NCBI RefSeq assembly: GCF_023051175.1
Contig: NZ_JALKII010000004.1
Coordinates: 186,001 to 250,000 of the forward strand
DNA: 64,000 bases
Reading direction: 5' to 3'
From: Alcanivorax quisquiliarum
GTDB taxonomy: Bacteria > Pseudomonadota > Gammaproteobacteria > Pseudomonadales > Alcanivoracaceae
Numbering within the stretch: the stretch's first letter is position 1; every line of letters starts with the position of its first letter. Shown one piece after another: positions 1 to 7,443 of this stretch. The notes under the pieces are model-generated. The model was not told the DNA's origin. It saw only the letters and a list, made by a program, of their open reading frames with translations, and did no database searches. A program made the translations under genes and the position numbers.

Positions 1-310
1 CTGCAACACCTTGACATAATTCAGCAGCATGGGTGTTCGCGACTGTCACAAACGCTTTGTTATGATAGCCGCGCCCTGATGCCGGTGAGACCGGCCCGGC
101 GAGCCGGTGTTCCGCAGCCCGATGGCCTGCGGCACACACGTCTCCGGCTGCGGCACGGCCAGAGCTGAGCCTGTCGTGACCCGGCTGGCACACAGCGGCA
201 GCATCCGTGTCATGCCCGCGTTTACAGCTATCGCACCGGCGGCCTCGCTCTTCATGCAACGGCTCAGGCCCGCCCGGTGACAACATATATAACAGGCCCT
301 TGAGGACTTG
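1..310. other. Intergenic region upstream of fabA
   Basis: No convincing gene lies here; the open frame on the minus strand has no recognisable product. A possible promoter for fabA has a TATGAT -10 box at 61-66, but the -35 match is poor and spacing is about 19 bp. I could not see a FabR- or DesT-like palindrome. An isolated TTGACA at 11-16 has no well-placed -10 partner. Confidence 0.3.
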
Positions 311-829
311 ATGGAAGCACGAAAGCACAGTTTTGACCGGGACGACTTGCTGGCCTGCGCACGCGGCGAGCTGTTTGGTGACGGTAATGCCAGGCTGCCC
401 CTGCCGAATATGCTGATGATGGATCGCATCACCCACATCTGTGATACCGGCGGCAGCCATGGCAAGGGCGAGATTACCGCAGAGCTGGATATCAAACCCG
501 ATCTCTGGTTCTTTGCCTGCCACTTCGAGAGCGACCCGGTGATGCCGGGTTGTCTTGGCCTGGACGCCCTCTGGCAACTGGTCGGCTTTCATCTGGGCTG
601 GCTTGGCCATCCGGGCCGGGGCCGTGCGCTGGGCGTCGGCGAAGTGAAATTTTCCGGGCAGATTCTGCCTACGGCACGCACCGTCACCTATCGCCTGGAC
701 ATCAAGCGTGTCATGGCTCGCAAACTGACACTCGGCATTGCCGACGGCATTGTGTCGGTAGATGGACGCGAAATTTATCACGCCAAGGATCTGCGCGTGG
801 GCCTGTTCGGTTCCACAGAAGGCTTTTAG
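311..829 (+). CDS. fabA: 3-hydroxydecanoyl-[ACP] dehydratase/isomerase FabA
   Basis: FabA dehydrates (3R)-hydroxydecanoyl-ACP and isomerises trans-2- to cis-3-decenoyl-ACP, the branch point of anaerobic unsaturated fatty acid synthesis in the cytosol. The 172-residue protein is the same length as E. coli FabA and aligns with it end to end. The active-site His71 lies in the CHF motif and Asp85 follows the MPGCLGLD motif. ATG at 311 is preferred over the TTG at 308 because the TGAGGA ribosome site (301-306) is correctly spaced only for the ATG. fabB follows 92 bp downstream on the same strand, the usual fabAB pairing. Identification is secure. Confidence 0.97.
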   Translation: MEARKHSFDRDDLLACARGELFGDGNARLPLPNMLMMDRITHICDTGGSHGKGEITAELDIKPDLWFFACHFESDPVMPGCLGLDALWQLVGFHLGWLGHPGRGRALGVGEVKFSGQILPTARTVTYRLDIKRVMARKLTLGIADGIVSVDGREIYHAKDLRVGLFGSTEGF

Positions 830-921
830 GTGTGCGCCTGCCACGCAACAGTGGCGAGGCGGGGGCAATAGCCGGGCTGGCATGACCGCCGCCCGGTTCC
901 GTGTATTGAGGTTGAAAACCG

Positions 922-2136
922 ATGAAAAGAGTTGTGATTACCGGGATGGGCATCGTCTCCTGCCTGGGCAACGATCAGACAACCATCACCGAGGCGCTGC
1001 GCGAAGGCCGCTCGGGCATCCGCTACAACGACAGTTATCGCGAGCAGGGCATGCGCAGCCAGATCTCCGGCACCCCGGAGGTGGATTTTGACGCGCTGAT
1101 TGATCGCAAATCACGGCGTTTCATGGGTGATGCGGCCTGCTATGCCTATCTGGCCATGCAGCAGGCCATCGCCGATGCCGGCCTCACCGAAGAGCAGGTT
1201 TCCAACGTGCGCACCGGGCTGATTGCCGGTTCGGGCGGCGCCTCTTCCAGCAACCAGGTGGATGCCGCAGATATCGGCCGCGAGCGCGGCATCAAGCGCA
1301 TCGGCCCGTACATGGTGACCCGCACCATGGCCAGCACCGTCTCCGCATGCCTGGCCACACCGTTCAAGATCAAGGGCGTGAACTATTCCATCGCCTCCGC
1401 TTGCGCCACCAGCGCGCATTGCATCGGCACGGCCATGGAACAGATCCAGCTCGGCAAGCAAGACATCGTTTTCGCCGGTGGCGGCGAGGAAGAACACTGG
1501 ACCATGAGCGCCCTGTTCGATGCCATGGGCGCGTTGTCGACGCAATATAACGACACCCCGGAAAAAGCGTCCCGCGCCTATGACGCGCAACGGGATGGTT
1601 TCGTTATCGCCGGTGGCGGCGGCATGTTGGTGATCGAAGAACTCGAGCACGCCAAGGCACGCGGCGCGAAAATCTATGCAGAAATCGTCGGCTATGGTGC
1701 CACCTCCGATGGTCACGACATGGTTGCACCGTCCGGCGAAGGCGCAATCCGCTGCATGCAGCAAGCACTGGCTACCGTAGAAGGCCCGATTGATTACATC
1801 AACGCCCACGGCACCAGCACGCCGGTCGGCGATCTGGCCGAGCTGAAGGCGATTCGGGAAACCTTTGCCGCGGGCGGCGTGCCGATGATCAGCTCCACCA
1901 AAAGCCTGTCGGGCCACTCACTTGGCGCCGCAGGCGTGCAGGAAGCGATTTATTGCCTGCTGATGATGCAGCATGGTTTTGTCGCCGGCTCCGTCAACAT
2001 CGACCAACTTGACGAAGCCGCCGCTGACCTGCCTATTCTGCGCAAGACAGAAGAAAAAGTGCTGAATCAGGTGTTGAGCAACAGCTTCGGTTTTGGCGGC
2101 ACCAATGCGTCGTTGGTGTTGAAGCGGTATAGCTGA
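922..2136 (+). CDS. fabB: 3-oxoacyl-[ACP] synthase I FabB
   Basis: KAS I condenses malonyl-ACP with acyl-ACP and elongates the cis-unsaturated intermediates that FabA makes. The 404-residue protein carries the whole thiolase-fold condensing enzyme. The nucleophile Cys161 sits in SACATS, and the catalytic histidines are His296 (NAHGTSTP) and His332 (SGHSLGAAG), with Lys327 between them. The C-terminal glycine-rich stretch [11 protein letters not shown] is intact. It is the second gene of fabAB. The KAS I rather than KAS II assignment rests on the fabA neighbour and overall likeness to FabB. Confidence 0.97.
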   Translation: MKRVVITGMGIVSCLGNDQTTITEALREGRSGIRYNDSYREQGMRSQISGTPEVDFDALIDRKSRRFMGDAACYAYLAMQQAIADAGLTEEQVSNVRTGLIAGSGGASSSNQVDAADIGRERGIKRIGPYMVTRTMASTVSACLATPFKIKGVNYSIASACATSAHCIGTAMEQIQLGKQDIVFAGGGEEEHWTMSALFDAMGALSTQYNDTPEKASRAYDAQRDGFVIAGGGGMLVIEELEHAKARGAKIYAEIVGYGATSDGHDMVAPSGEGAIRCMQQALATVEGPIDYINAHGTSTPVGDLAELKAIRETFAAGGVPMISSTKSLSGHSLGAAGVQEAIYCLLMMQHGFVAGSVNIDQLDEAAADLPILRKTEEKVLNQVLSNSFGFGGTNASLVLKRYS

Positions 2137-2145
2137 GTATTGCTA

Positions 2146-2175
2146 CCCTCGCAGCGCCGTGAGCGGCTGCGGGGG
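2146..2175 (+). terminator. GC-rich hairpin after fabB
   Basis: A nearly perfect inverted repeat starts 9 bp after the fabB stop: arms 2146-2155 and 2166-2175, one mismatch, 10-nt loop. No T-run follows, so it is a weak candidate for an intrinsic terminator and could instead protect the 3' end of the mRNA. Confidence 0.4.
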
Positions 2176-2339
2176 TGCAATCCATCAAGAACCTGCCCGT
2201 CAACCACCCCTGCCGTTACTTCTTTCTATATCCGTCACCTGCATTGTGTTGCAGCGAATGAGCGATGCCGCAATCGGGACAAGGAAAGCTTGGGGTAGCG
2301 GGTGCCACGAAGCTGAGAACTACGACATTGCTGCGTTAA

Positions 2340-2530
2340 CCCCTGTTCGCACGAAGGCTGAAAAACCGCCTCCACAGCATCTTGTCACGTTGCCGCCATC
2401 CGCTGGACCCCAGCATCGTCGAGGGCATCAATAACACCACCAAGGTGATCAAACGCGGGGCCTACGGCTACCGGGATCAGGAGTATTTCTTCCTGAAAAT
2501 CCGTGCCCCATTCCCCGGTAACAGCGATGA
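2340..2530 (+). pseudogene. ISL3-family transposase, C-terminal fragment
   Basis: Read from 2346, this frame gives FARRLKNRL and later SIVEGINNTTKVIKRGAYG and YRDQEYFFLKIRAPFPGN, the characteristic C-terminus of ISL3 (IS204/IS1001/IS1165) transposases. Only about 60 of the roughly 400 residues remain; an in-frame stop at 2337-2339 lies just upstream. A one-base deletion near 2525, compared with the second fragment at 58.5 kb, removes the natural stop. The fragment runs directly into a copy of the dispersed repeat. It cannot encode a working transposase. Confidence 0.8.
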
Positions 2531-2935
2531 TTTTTTAGCCCCTCTCCCCTTGTGGGAGAGGGGTTGGGGAGAGGGGGAGATTGTGGCAGTAAAAATATAC
2601 CCGGCACTTGATCAAGAACGAAACTGGATAACGCTCGGTATTTTCTGCTGTGGAGTTTTTATGGAAATTTCTCCTGAAGACAAGTGAAAGTAGTGCAACA
2701 TGTAGCTGGTATCGTGACAGCTGGAAGTTCGTCGCCCCCTCTCCCCCAACCCCTCTCCCGCAAGGGGAGAGGGGGGCAAAAGCTTATTCGCTTGCCCTTC
2801 GGGCAAGCCTGCGGCTGTTTTGCGCTTCGCTTGTCCCACAAGGGAAAGGGGAGCAAAAAAGCTCGGTATTTTGGACAACCCATTGGTACTTTCGCGGATA
2901 TCGAAAATGGTTCCACGAAAATCGACGGTGAACCC
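2531..2935 (+). repeat. Dispersed ~400 bp repeat, copy A
   Basis: This full-length copy has a GC-rich arm (2538-2579), a ~155 bp AT-richer spacer, an inverted copy of the arm (2734-2777) and a ~160 bp right part ending in a motif close to GGCTCCACGGAAATCGACG (about 2910-2935). The arms are complementary, so a transcript could snap back into a hairpin of about 40 bp. The same unit recurs at 58612-59017 and 59142-59552, with partial units at 50487-50680 and 59018-59141. The apparent reading frames across it are by-products of the repeat. Confidence 0.85.
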
Positions 2936-3118
2936 AAAAAAACCACGCCTCACACGCGGCACTCGGGCTATTGCCGATTGAGCCATCTCCGACTCACCAG
3001 ATTCGCGGAATCGAGCTACCCCCTGCTTGGGACAATCCCGGCATCAAGCTGTCCCCGTGATCGCGCTCTCTTCCCATTGAGCTATCCCGATCTGACAAGC
3101 CCTTCATCGGCAAAGCTG
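2935..3118 (-). ncRNA. Tandem 33-nt hairpin repeats ending in a T-run (unknown RNA candidate)
   Basis: Read on the minus strand, similar units begin with AGCT(T/C) or GGCTC at 3118, 3084, 3051, 3018 and 2985, spaced 34, 33, 33 and 33 nt. Each unit can pair its start with a complementary stretch inside it, for example GCTTG with CAAGC in the third unit and CTC with GAG in the second, fourth and fifth. The units resemble tRNA D-arms (GATAGCTCAATGGGAAGAG). The array ends in a short stem followed by seven T (2942-2936), as an RNA gene might. I know no family that matches. Decayed tRNA sequence is an alternative. Confidence 0.45.
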
Positions 3119-3219
3119 GCGCGATAATGAAACCGGCGAGATGCAGCCGGGCGCTCGATCAAAAGCGGGCGTGATGCAGAGCAACACAACCCGATTCGTT
3201 CTGGCTTACGCAGACAAAA

Positions 3220-3246
3220 AACACCCGCCGTAACGCGGCGGGTGTT
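3220..3246 (-). terminator. Intrinsic terminator of the porin gene
   Basis: A perfect 11-bp stem with a 5-nt loop (arms 3220-3230 and 3236-3246) is followed on the minus strand by a run of T (complement of the A-run 3216-3221). It lies 29 bp past the porin stop codon. Confidence 0.9.
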
Positions 3247-3274
3247 CTGGATACTTCTGGTTGCGCGAGGCAGA

Positions 3275-4312
3275 TCAGAAGTCGTAACGAGCGCCCAGGG
3301 AGAAGCCGGAAGCGTCTTCGTCCTGCGTACCAGCGGTGCTGGTGGTGCGCGCCTGGTTCCACGGGGTCAGGTTGGTATTCGTGTCGTTCATTACGACGGC
3401 GTAGTTGGCGTAGATGCGGAACGCGCGATCCAGACGGTGCTCGACACCCACAGTGATCATGTCTGTCTTGGAATCGTCTGCATCAGCGTCGCGGCTCAGC
3501 CACATGGCGCGCAGGTAGGTTTTCTCGGTGGCCTTGAACTCACCACCCAGGCCCCACACGTCAGCAGTCAGCTCATCTTCCAGTACCGGATCAGCGTCGT
3601 CGGTGTAATCGGAAGTCTGGTAGAAGCCGACTACCTTGAAATCACCCAGCTTGTACGCGGCGGCAGCACGGACTGCTTCGCGCTCCCCACGGCCGTGATC
3701 CTCACCATAGCCTTCATACGCCAGCTCACCTTCAAAGGCGCCCTGCGCATATGCCAGCGAGAGGCTCACACCTTCGCCCTTTGTATCATCCACATGGTTT
3801 TGACCTTCGTGGATCGAATAGCCCAGAGTGGCTTTGAAGCCGTTCATGTCCGGGGTCTGGTACTCGATGGTGTTCGGCATACGCTCGTCAAAGCGGGCGT
3901 CGTCCACGCGTGTCAGGTTACGCATGTCGCCCAACTGGTCACCAAAGAGGTTGGCCGGGCCACGAGCGCGTTTGAACGGGGAGTCGAACTGACCGGCGCG
4001 AACACGGCCGAAGTCGCCTTTCAGGCCAGCAAAGGTGTCGCGGCCAGCCCACTCGTTGCCTTTACCTTGTGCGAAGTTGATTTCCTGTTCGATCTGGAAG
4101 AACGCAGTCAAATCGCCGGAGCCCAGTTTGGTTTCGCCACGGAAACCCAGACGGGAAGAGTTCGAAGACAGGTTCAGTTCGTTGTAGTCGTTACCGTCGT
4201 CCAGCTGGTCCAGGGACAGGTGTGCACGACCGTAAATGGAAATGTCTGCCAGTGCTACGCCCGGCAACAACACTGCAGCCCCCACCGCCATCGCAAGCAA
4301 CTTCTTGTTCAT
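3275..4312 (-). CDS. Outer-membrane general porin (OmpC/Porin_4 type)
   Basis: This is a 345-residue Gram-negative trimeric porin for diffusion of small solutes across the outer membrane. Residues 1-22 form a signal peptide ending VALA, and the mature protein opens with DISIYGRAHLSL, typical of the first beta strand. FRGETKLGSGDLTAFFQIEQ is the conserved early strand/turn region. The protein ends in ARYDF, the terminal phenylalanine needed for BAM-dependent assembly. A GGGAGA ribosome site lies 7 bp before the ATG, and a strong terminator follows. It is monocistronic. Substrate specificity cannot be read from the sequence. Confidence 0.9.
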   Translation of the reverse strand: MNKKLLAMAVGAAVLLPGVALADISIYGRAHLSLDQLDDGNDYNELNLSSNSSRLGFRGETKLGSGDLTAFFQIEQEINFAQGKGNEWAGRDTFAGLKGDFGRVRAGQFDSPFKRARGPANLFGDQLGDMRNLTRVDDARFDERMPNTIEYQTPDMNGFKATLGYSIHEGQNHVDDTKGEGVSLSLAYAQGAFEGELAYEGYGEDHGRGEREAVRAAAAYKLGDFKVVGFYQTSDYTDDADPVLEDELTADVWGLGGEFKATEKTYLRAMWLSRDADADDSKTDMITVGVEHRLDRAFRIYANYAVVMNDTNTNLTPWNQARTTSTAGTQDEDASGFSLGARYDF

Positions 4313-4454
4313 TCGTGATCTCCCAAATCAGGGTCATTTCGTTAGCGACGTAACAACATTGCTACGACTGGCGCGCAGTATGGAAAGAGCAGGTGACAGG
4401 CAGGTTTCCTGTTTATGAAGTTTTTATTAAACGGGAACTTGGCGCCGGTTTTCC

Positions 4455-4467
4455 GATTGCAGCGCAA
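4455..4467 (+). promoter_or_regulatory. Possible Ada box upstream of ada
   Basis: GATTGCAGCGCAA matches the E. coli Ada operator AATTAAAGCGCAA at 10 of 13 positions, including the whole GCGCAA part. It lies 45 bp before the ATG at 4512, which fits autoregulation by methylated Ada and favours that start. No clear -10 box was found downstream. Confidence 0.4.
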
Positions 4468-4511
4468 CTTTCGAGATGCACAGGCGCGCTGGCCGAGGCA
4501 AACTGGAACGC

Positions 4512-5579
4512 ATGACCAATCACTCTCACGGCGCAAGCCTGCCCGCCCCGGATCATTGCTGGCAGGCGCTGATCGACAAGGATGCCCGGGCCGGCTTTTT
4601 ATACGCGGTGGTGAGCACCGGGATATTTTGTCGCCTGGGCTGTGCCTCGCGCCGCCCTCGCCGCGAGAACGTGCGCTTTTTTGCCACGGCAACGGAGGCG
4701 CTCGCAGCGGGCTACCGGCCCTGCCGCCGTTGCCAGCCGGTAGCCGCCACCGACCCTCACCATGCGCTGGTGATCGCCGCGTGCCGCCGCATAGAAGCGG
4801 GGGCGGCCGCCGATCTGGCCAGCCTGGCTGCGCAGGCGGGGTTGAGCCGTTATCATTTCCAGCGGCGTTTTCGCGCCCTCACCGGCCTGTCGCCGAAAGG
4901 CTATGCCGATGCCTGCCGTGACCAGCGGGTGCGGGAGCGGCTGGCAGCCGGCGATGACGTCACTACCGCGTTGTATGCGGCGGGTTTTCGGTCACCGGGC
5001 CGGTTTTATCATCACAGCCAGAGGATACTTGGCATGACACCCAGCCAGTTTCGTCGCGGTGCGCCCGATGAGCGCATCCGGTTTGCCATCGGCCCGAGTA
5101 CACTTGGCCGTGTGCTGGCGGCAGCAAGCACTCAGGGCGTTTGTGCCATTTTGCTCGGCGATGATGACAACCTGCTGACAGCCGACCTGGCGGAACGCTT
5201 CCCGCAGGCCGAGCTGGCACGGGATGACGACGCGCTCGCCGCCCAGCTCGCCAGCGTGATCGCCAGCGTGGATGATCCGCGCCAGGCGCCGGCCTTGCCG
5301 CTGGATATTCGCGGCACCGCGTTCCAGCAACGTGTCTGGCAGGCGCTGTGCCGTATTCCGGCTGGCGAAACTGTCAGCTACAGCGAGGTGGCGCAACGCA
5401 TCGGTGCGCCCGGTGCGGCCCGTGCTGTCGCCACCGCCTGCGCGGCCAACCCGATCGCGGTGCTGGTGCCGTGCCACCGGGTGTTGCGTGGCGATGGCAG
5501 CTTGTCCGGTTACCGCTGGGGGCTGCATCGCAAGCAGCAGTTGCTGGCGTCGGAAGCGCACCAAGACGAGCCGGAATGA
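4512..5579 (+). CDS. ada: Ada: methylphosphotriester/O6-methylguanine methyltransferase and regulator
   Basis: Ada removes methyl groups from DNA phosphotriesters and O6-methylguanine and, once methylated, activates the adaptive response. From ATG 4512 it has 355 residues (E. coli 354). The N-terminal zinc site has Cys40, Cys44, Cys71 and Cys74, with Cys40 as the phosphotriester acceptor. An AraC-type helix-turn-helix region spans about 85-180, and the C-terminal methyltransferase has Cys321 in PCHRV. An upstream ATG at 4476 adds 12 basic residues not expected in the family. The alkA-like gene overlaps its stop by 4 bp (ATGA), so the two are probably co-translated. Confidence 0.93.
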   Translation: MTNHSHGASLPAPDHCWQALIDKDARAGFLYAVVSTGIFCRLGCASRRPRRENVRFFATATEALAAGYRPCRRCQPVAATDPHHALVIAACRRIEAGAAADLASLAAQAGLSRYHFQRRFRALTGLSPKGYADACRDQRVRERLAAGDDVTTALYAAGFRSPGRFYHHSQRILGMTPSQFRRGAPDERIRFAIGPSTLGRVLAAASTQGVCAILLGDDDNLLTADLAERFPQAELARDDDALAAQLASVIASVDDPRQAPALPLDIRGTAFQQRVWQALCRIPAGETVSYSEVAQRIGAPGAARAVATACAANPIAVLVPCHRVLRGDGSLSGYRWGLHRKQQLLASEAHQDEPE

Positions 5580-6226
5580 CGACTATGGCGTGGCTCGGGG
5601 AGCCGGCGATACAACACCTTTGCCGATCCGATGACGACTGGCGCCCGGTGATCCGCCTGGCCGGGCCTCGGCCGCCGCCCTCCGCGCCGCAGCGCTCCCC
5701 TTATGAGGCGCTGGCCCGCGCCGTGATTTACCAGCAACTGCACGGCCGCGCGGCCGCAGCCATCACCGCTCGGCTGCTGGCGTTGTACCCGCGCCAACGC
5801 TTCCCGCAACCGGCCGCGCTGCTGGCCACGCCCACCGAGATGCTGCGCAGCTGCGGGCTCTCTGCACGCAAGATCGAGACGTTGCGCGGCATCGCCGAAG
5901 GCCGGCTGGCCGGGATTATCACCACTCGCGCCAAGGCGTTGCGCTGCGATGACGAAGCGCTGATCGCGCAATGGACGCAGTTGCGGGGGGTGGGCCGCTG
6001 GACCGCGGAAATGGTGCTGATGGATACGCTGGCACGGCCGGATATCATGCCGGTGGGAGATTTCGGGGTGCGCGAGGGGTGGCGCCTGCTCAAGCGCCTG
6101 CCGACGCAACCGACACCGGCGGCACTATTGGAGAGCGCCCGGCCATGGCAGCCCTATCGCTCCACCGCTGCCTGGTATCTGTGGCGGGTGGTGGATCTGT
6201 CACGCGCTGGCGCCCTGCCCGGCTGA
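5576..6226 (+). CDS. DNA-3-methyladenine glycosylase II, AlkA-like (HhH-GPD)
   Basis: This is a 216-residue base-excision glycosylase that should release N3-methyladenine and related alkylated bases. The helix-hairpin-helix LRGVGRWTAEMV is at 137-148, and the catalytic aspartate is Asp162 in VGDFGVR. It lacks the N-terminal extra domain of E. coli AlkA (282 residues), resembling the shorter Mag/AlkA forms. Its ATG overlaps the ada stop as ATGA; the longer open frame that starts inside ada is a shadow. Coupling to ada implies induction with the adaptive response. Confidence 0.85.
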   Translation: MTTMAWLGEPAIQHLCRSDDDWRPVIRLAGPRPPPSAPQRSPYEALARAVIYQQLHGRAAAAITARLLALYPRQRFPQPAALLATPTEMLRSCGLSARKIETLRGIAEGRLAGIITTRAKALRCDDEALIAQWTQLRGVGRWTAEMVLMDTLARPDIMPVGDFGVREGWRLLKRLPTQPTPAALLESARPWQPYRSTAAWYLWRVVDLSRAGALPG

Positions 6227-6246
6227 GGCAGGCCGACGCGTCACTT

Positions 6247-6401
6247 GGTCGCGGCGCTAGAAGGTCGCGGCGCTAGAAGGCTACTGCACCAGCAGGATCA
6301 CTGCGTCAAACGGCCTCTACTTCAGGGCGCCGCTATTTATTAGAGCGCCATTATTCTAGAGCGCCACTGTGTCAAAGCGCCGCCGCTTCAAAGCGCCGAT
6401 G
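6247..6401. repeat. Degenerate 16-bp tandem repeats between convergent genes
   Basis: Two perfect 16-bp units (GGTCGCGGCGCTAGAA) occupy 6247-6262 and 6263-6278. Further on, GCGCC recurs at 6327, 6345, 6361, 6377 and 6393, i.e. spacings of 18, 16, 16 and 16 bp, with a partly conserved CTTCAAA/ATTCTAGA filler. The block separates the alkA-like gene from convergent mazG and holds no gene. It may be a decaying minisatellite. Confidence 0.6.
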
Positions 6402-6455
6402 CTTCAAAAAACCACGGCTGCACGATCAACGGGCCGCAGTCGCCACGCTACCCGG

Positions 6456-7262
6456 CTATACTCGGTCAGGCGCCGCCAGCCGCTGCTTTGCAGCGCGCCA
6501 GAGCGCCTCCAGCTCGTCGCTGCTCAGGTTATCCAGCGTGTGGCCGGCGTCTGCCGCCTGCTGCTCCATCAAGCGGAAACGCTGTTCGAATTTGTGGCTG
6601 GCGCCGCGCAGGGCCATATCCGCATCAGCGCGCAGGTGGCGCGACAGGTTCACAGCCGAGAACAGCACATCGCCCAATTCATCGGCTACCGCCTCGGCGT
6701 CGCCGCTTTGCATGGCTTGTTCCAGCTCGGCCAGTTCGGCACGCACTTGCGCCAGCACCGGCGCAACCTCTGGCCAGTCAAAGCCCACCCGAGCGGCTTT
6801 CTTTTGCAGCTTTGCTGCGCGCTGTAACGCCGGCAGGCCCTGTGGCACGCCGTCGAGCGCGCTCGTATGCACCACGCCGGTCACAGCCCGCTCGGCGGCT
6901 TTGATCGCTTCCCAGGTTGTCTTGATCTCGGCAACGGAGGCGCCTTGCCGATCATCAAACACATGCGGATGACGGCGCACCATCTTGTCGATCAGGCCCC
7001 GCGTCACATCGCTGAAATCGAACAGGCCCTGCTCTTCTGCCATGCGCGCATGGAATATCACTTGCAGCAGCAGGTCACCCAGCTCGTCGCGCAACCCGTC
7101 CATGTCACCGGCCGCGATGGCTTCGGCCACTTCAAACGCTTCTTCGATGGTGAAGGGCGCGATGCTGGCAAAATTCTGTTCGCGATCCCAGGGGCAGCCG
7201 TGCTCCGGGTCGCGCAGTTGCGCCATGATGGCGAGCATTTCTTCGATAACGTGGCGGCTCAT
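6456..7262 (-). CDS. mazG: Nucleoside triphosphate pyrophosphohydrolase MazG
   Basis: MazG hydrolyses (d)NTPs to monophosphates and pyrophosphate, sanitising the pool; in E. coli it also lowers ppGpp effects. The 268-residue protein contains two tandem MazG domains. The first has the metal-binding EEAFEVAE and DELGDLLLQV motifs (about 40-70), and the second has ELAELEQA and DELGDVLFSAVN (about 175-205). It lies downstream of relA in the same direction with a 181-bp gap, the usual relA-mazG neighbourhood. Length and motifs are normal. Confidence 0.93.
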   Translation of the reverse strand: MSRHVIEEMLAIMAQLRDPEHGCPWDREQNFASIAPFTIEEAFEVAEAIAAGDMDGLRDELGDLLLQVIFHARMAEEQGLFDFSDVTRGLIDKMVRRHPHVFDDRQGASVAEIKTTWEAIKAAERAVTGVVHTSALDGVPQGLPALQRAAKLQKKAARVGFDWPEVAPVLAQVRAELAELEQAMQSGDAEAVADELGDVLFSAVNLSRHLRADADMALRGASHKFEQRFRLMEQQAADAGHTLDNLSSDELEALWRAAKQRLAAPDRV

Positions 7263-7443
7263 GTGGCTACTCGATTGTGGCTATTCGTGCGTCACGCATG
7301 TAGTTGCCCATGTAGTGGCTCGGACGGCACTGGCATGTTGCGCGGCTGCTGTGCATTGCCCGTGGGGCCGGCCCGATAAAACCGGCGCCGATATGATTGC
7401 CGACATGCGCCAGCGCGGCGCCCCGGCCCCCTTGCTATCGCCG

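Noticed and set aside
11-16. TTGACA as -35 box for fabA
   Set aside because: No -10-like hexamer occurs 16-18 bp downstream, and it lies nearly 300 bp before the gene.
2684-3127. Peptides rich in SPLPLGERG-like runs across the repeats
   Set aside because: They arise from the GC-rich arms read in several frames on both strands. They have no ribosome sites and recur wherever the repeat occurs.
3242-4318. Long plus-strand open frame opposite the porin gene
   Set aside because: It is antisense to a clear porin with signal peptide, terminal Phe, ribosome site and terminator, and its translation has no recognisable domain.
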